Origin: Streptomyces sp. NBC_01244
GTDB taxonomy: Bacteria; Actinomycetota; Actinomycetes; Streptomycetales; Streptomycetaceae
Length of the DNA: 64,000 nucleotides
Assembly (NCBI RefSeq): GCF_035987325.1
Contig: NZ_CP108488.1
Location: 8,370,001-8,434,000 of the forward strand
Reading direction: 5' to 3'
Shown here: positions 61,944 to 64,000 of the stretch, piece after piece
Layout of the letters: every line of letters starts with the position of its first letter
Numbering within the stretch: the stretch's first letter is position 1
Notes under the pieces: generated by a model
What the model saw: the letters and a program-made list of their open reading frames with translations, nothing else
Database searches by the model: none
What the model was told of the DNA's origin: nothing
Position numbers and translations under genes: made by a program

Positions 61944-64000
61944 ATGCGCGCAACCGAACCGTTCCCGGCCTACCCCGGCCAGCCGTCGGAGGGTGATTCC
62001 CCCGAGCCAGGGGGGCTACTGGATGTCCTGAAGGTCGCGGCCGTGGTGCTCGATGCGGACGGGCGGATCACCTTGTGGAGCCCGCAGGCCGAGGAACTCT
62101 TCGGATACACCTCCGCTGAGGCTCTCGGCCGGTTCGCAGGCCGGCTGCTGGTCCACGAGCAGCACCTGGAGCTGGTGGTCGACCTGTTCCGGCGGGTCAT
62201 GGCGGGCGGAGGGAGCTGGGCGGGCGTGTTTCCCGTACGGCACAAGGACGGCGGCACGCGGCTGGTGGAGTTCCGGAACATGCGGTTGGAGGACGGCCGG
62301 AAAGGCGTCTATGCGCTGGGCCTGGCCACCGACCAGGCGACGTTGCGGCGGGTGGAGCGGGATCTGGCGCTGTCCACCCGGCTGATTTCGCAGTCCCCGA
62401 TCGGGCTGGCGGTGATAGACACCGATCTGCGGTACGTGACCGTCAATCCCGCGCTGGAACGCATCAACGGCCTGCCGGCCGCTGATCATGTCGGCCGGAA
62501 CGTCCGAGAGGCATTGCCTTTCTTGGACGTCGAGGCCATCGAGTCCGCGATGCGTGAGGTTCTGGCCGACGGGATCCCGATCCTCGACCGTGAGTCCACG
62601 GGGCGCACCCCGGCCGACCCGGACCGTGAGCACGTGTGGTCGGTGTCCTTCTACCGGCTGGAGGCTTCCAACGGGAAGGTGCTCGGCGTCGCGACGTCCG
62701 TAGTCGACGTCACTGAGCGGCATCGCGCCACGGCCGAGGCCGCTCGGGCCCGGCAGCGCCTCGGGCTCGTGGCCGACGCCTCCCTGCGCATCGGGACCAC
62801 GCTCGACCTCGACCAGACCGCCCGCGAACTCGCCGAGGTCTCCGTGCCGGAACTGGCCGACGTGGCCGCGGTGGACGTGCTCGACAGCATCCTGCACAGC
62901 CGTGCGGCCGTTGCCGCAAACGAAGGGTCAGCGGTATTCAGGGCCTTGGCCGTGGCTGCCGCGTACCCCACGGACGCGGTGCGTGCGGCCGATCAGCCGG
63001 GTGAGGTGGCACGCTACGACGCCGACCGGCTGGTCACCCGGTGCGTGAACACGGGCCGCCCGGTCCGCGTGTCCCACGTGGACGCCGATGACCTGATCCG
63101 CATCGCCCGGAGTCCCGAGGCCGTCGGCATGCTGGCCGCCGCAGGACTCCACTCCTACCTGGCCGTGCCGCTCATCGCCCGCGGCGAAGTCCTCGGGGCC
63201 CTCGACCTCAAGCGCCTGCGCAATCCGGAACCGTTCACCGCCGACGACGAGGTCCTGGCCGGCGAGCTGGCCGCGCGCGCCGCCGTGTGCATCGACAACG
63301 CACGCTGGTACCAGCAGGCACGCAACACCGCCCTCACCCTCCAGCGCAGCCTCCTCCCTCAGGAGCCACCGGACCCGCCCGGCCTGGAGATCGCCTACCG
63401 CTATCAGCCCGCCCAAGCGGCGGACGAGGTCGGCGGCGACTGGTTCGACGTCATCCCTCTGGCGGGGGACAAGACCGCCCTCGTAGTCGGCGACGTCATG
63501 GGCAGCGGGATCAGCGCCGCCGCAACGATGGGCCAACTCCGCACAGCCACCCGCACACTGGCCGACCTCGACCTCGACCCCGCCCAGGTACTGCGTCACC
63601 TCGACCGCCTGACCGACCCCATGGGGCAGACCATCACGACCTGCGTCTACGCCGTCTACGACGCCCCCAACACCCGCTGCCTCATCTCCAACGCGGGGCA
63701 CATGCCACCCGTGTTGATGCGTCGCGGACGGCCGCCCGAACTACTGGAACTGCCCACCGCAGTCCCCCTCGGCGTCGGCGACGTCCCCTTCCACACCACC
63801 ACGTTCGATCTGCACCCGGGCGACCAACTGGTCCTCTACACCGATGGCCTGGTCGAAACCCGCGACCAGGCCATCGACGCACGCCTGAACGCTCTCCTCG
63901 CCCTCCTCGCAAAGCCGCCGCGATCCCTGGAAGAGACCTGCGACATGCTCCTCCACGCACTGCGCCAACCCGGCGACCACGACGACGTCGCCCTGCTCAT
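61944..64000 (+). CDS. PAS-PAS-GAF-SpoIIE serine phosphatase (partial, runs off the end)
   Basis: 685 residues are present from the ATG at 61944 (AAGGAG 9-10 nt upstream) with no stop before the window ends. PAS 1 is about residues 25-135 (VVLDADGRITLWSPQAEEL), PAS 2 about 145-265 (GLAVIDTDLRYVTVNPALER), GAF about 275-455 (HSYLAVPLIARGEVLGALDL), and PP2C/SpoIIE from about 475 (ADEVGGDWFDVIPLAGDKTA, VVGDVMGSGISAAATM, LYTDGLVETRD), with its metal-binding Asps. It should dephosphorylate an anti-anti-sigma factor in response to a signal. A kinase-like HATPase domain may follow outside the window. Confidence 0.92.
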   Translation, partial: MRATEPFPAYPGQPSEGDSPEPGGLLDVLKVAAVVLDADGRITLWSPQAEELFGYTSAEALGRFAGRLLVHEQHLELVVDLFRRVMAGGGSWAGVFPVRHKDGGTRLVEFRNMRLEDGRKGVYALGLATDQATLRRVERDLALSTRLISQSPIGLAVIDTDLRYVTVNPALERINGLPAADHVGRNVREALPFLDVEAIESAMREVLADGIPILDRESTGRTPADPDREHVWSVSFYRLEASNGKVLGVATSVVDVTERHRATAEAARARQRLGLVADASLRIGTTLDLDQTARELAEVSVPELADVAAVDVLDSILHSRAAVAANEGSAVFRALAVAAAYPTDAVRAADQPGEVARYDADRLVTRCVNTGRPVRVSHVDADDLIRIARSPEAVGMLAAAGLHSYLAVPLIARGEVLGALDLKRLRNPEPFTADDEVLAGELAARAAVCIDNARWYQQARNTALTLQRSLLPQEPPDPPGLEIAYRYQPAQAADEVGGDWFDVIPLAGDKTALVVGDVMGSGISAAATMGQLRTATRTLADLDLDPAQVLRHLDRLTDPMGQTITTCVYAVYDAPNTRCLISNAGHMPPVLMRRGRPPELLELPTAVPLGVGDVPFHTTTFDLHPGDQLVLYTDGLVETRDQAIDARLNALLALLAKPPRSLEETCDMLLHALRQPGDHDDVALL

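Overview
The window is high-GC actinobacterial DNA, almost certainly a Streptomyces chromosome. The signs are GTG starts, GTGA/ATGA stop-start overlaps, many TetR/LacI/PucR regulators, an ergothioneine operon, a sigma-R type thioredoxin promoter, a c-di-GMP enzyme of the RmdA type and a single in-frame TTA codon. The gene order (RmdA-like, LysR, sdhCAB, PARG macrodomain, egtABCD, trxC, disulfide reductase) agrees with what I remember of the left arm of the S. coelicolor chromosome. That is recollection and was not searched.

Layout. 0.2-6 kb: a SAM methyltransferase coupled to a PAS-GGDEF-EAL protein, an FAD monooxygenase divergent from a TetR regulator, and a LysR regulator. 6.2-9.7 kb: a three-gene succinate dehydrogenase/fumarate reductase operon with a LysR-type box upstream. 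9.9-18.7 kb: histidine-phosphatase-like lipoprotein, cupin, UvrA/DrrC-like ABC protein, luciferase-like oxidoreductase, S41 protease, LRV repeat protein, Nudix and HAD hydrolases. 18.8-22.5 kb: dodecin, a sugar-type binding lipoprotein without permeases, and an OlsB/OlsA-like acyltransferase pair. 22.3-27.9 kb: egtABCD, fully overlapping, divergent from a PARG-type macrodomain protein. 27.9-37.8 kb: hydrolases, a methyltransferase, a secreted ricin-type lectin, an NTPase/HTH protein, a lone MazF-like protein, TetR with RidA, and a LacI-controlled MFS transporter. 38-43 kb: thiolase, aldehyde dehydrogenase, sigma-R-type trxC and a disulfide reductase.

43.1-55.0 kb is the most accessory-looking part. 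It is bracketed by two near-identical sequences 11.9 kb apart, each reading L-E-E-Y-R-G-stop followed by the same 19 bases. Inside lie two PucR-type regulators around an acyl-CoA ligase, two esterases, a divergent Nramp-like transporter, and a coupled pair: a cis-prenyltransferase and a DUF2236 (MpaB/rubber-oxygenase-type) protein fused to three EF-hands. The oxygenase carries the only in-frame TTA codon I found in the window, so its translation should depend on bldA. This pair is my best candidate for an undescribed pathway: a cis-polyprenyl chain made and then oxidatively cleaved, under calcium and developmental control.

55-64 kb: two 14-TM-type MFS exporters around a frameshifted DUF2252 gene, the wreck of a glutamine amidotransferase gene, two small conserved genes and the start of a PAS-PAS-GAF-SpoIIE phosphatase that runs off the window.

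A recurrent oddity is short tandem repeats (7-20 bp units) at gene edges. In four genes the repeat contains the stop codon itself.
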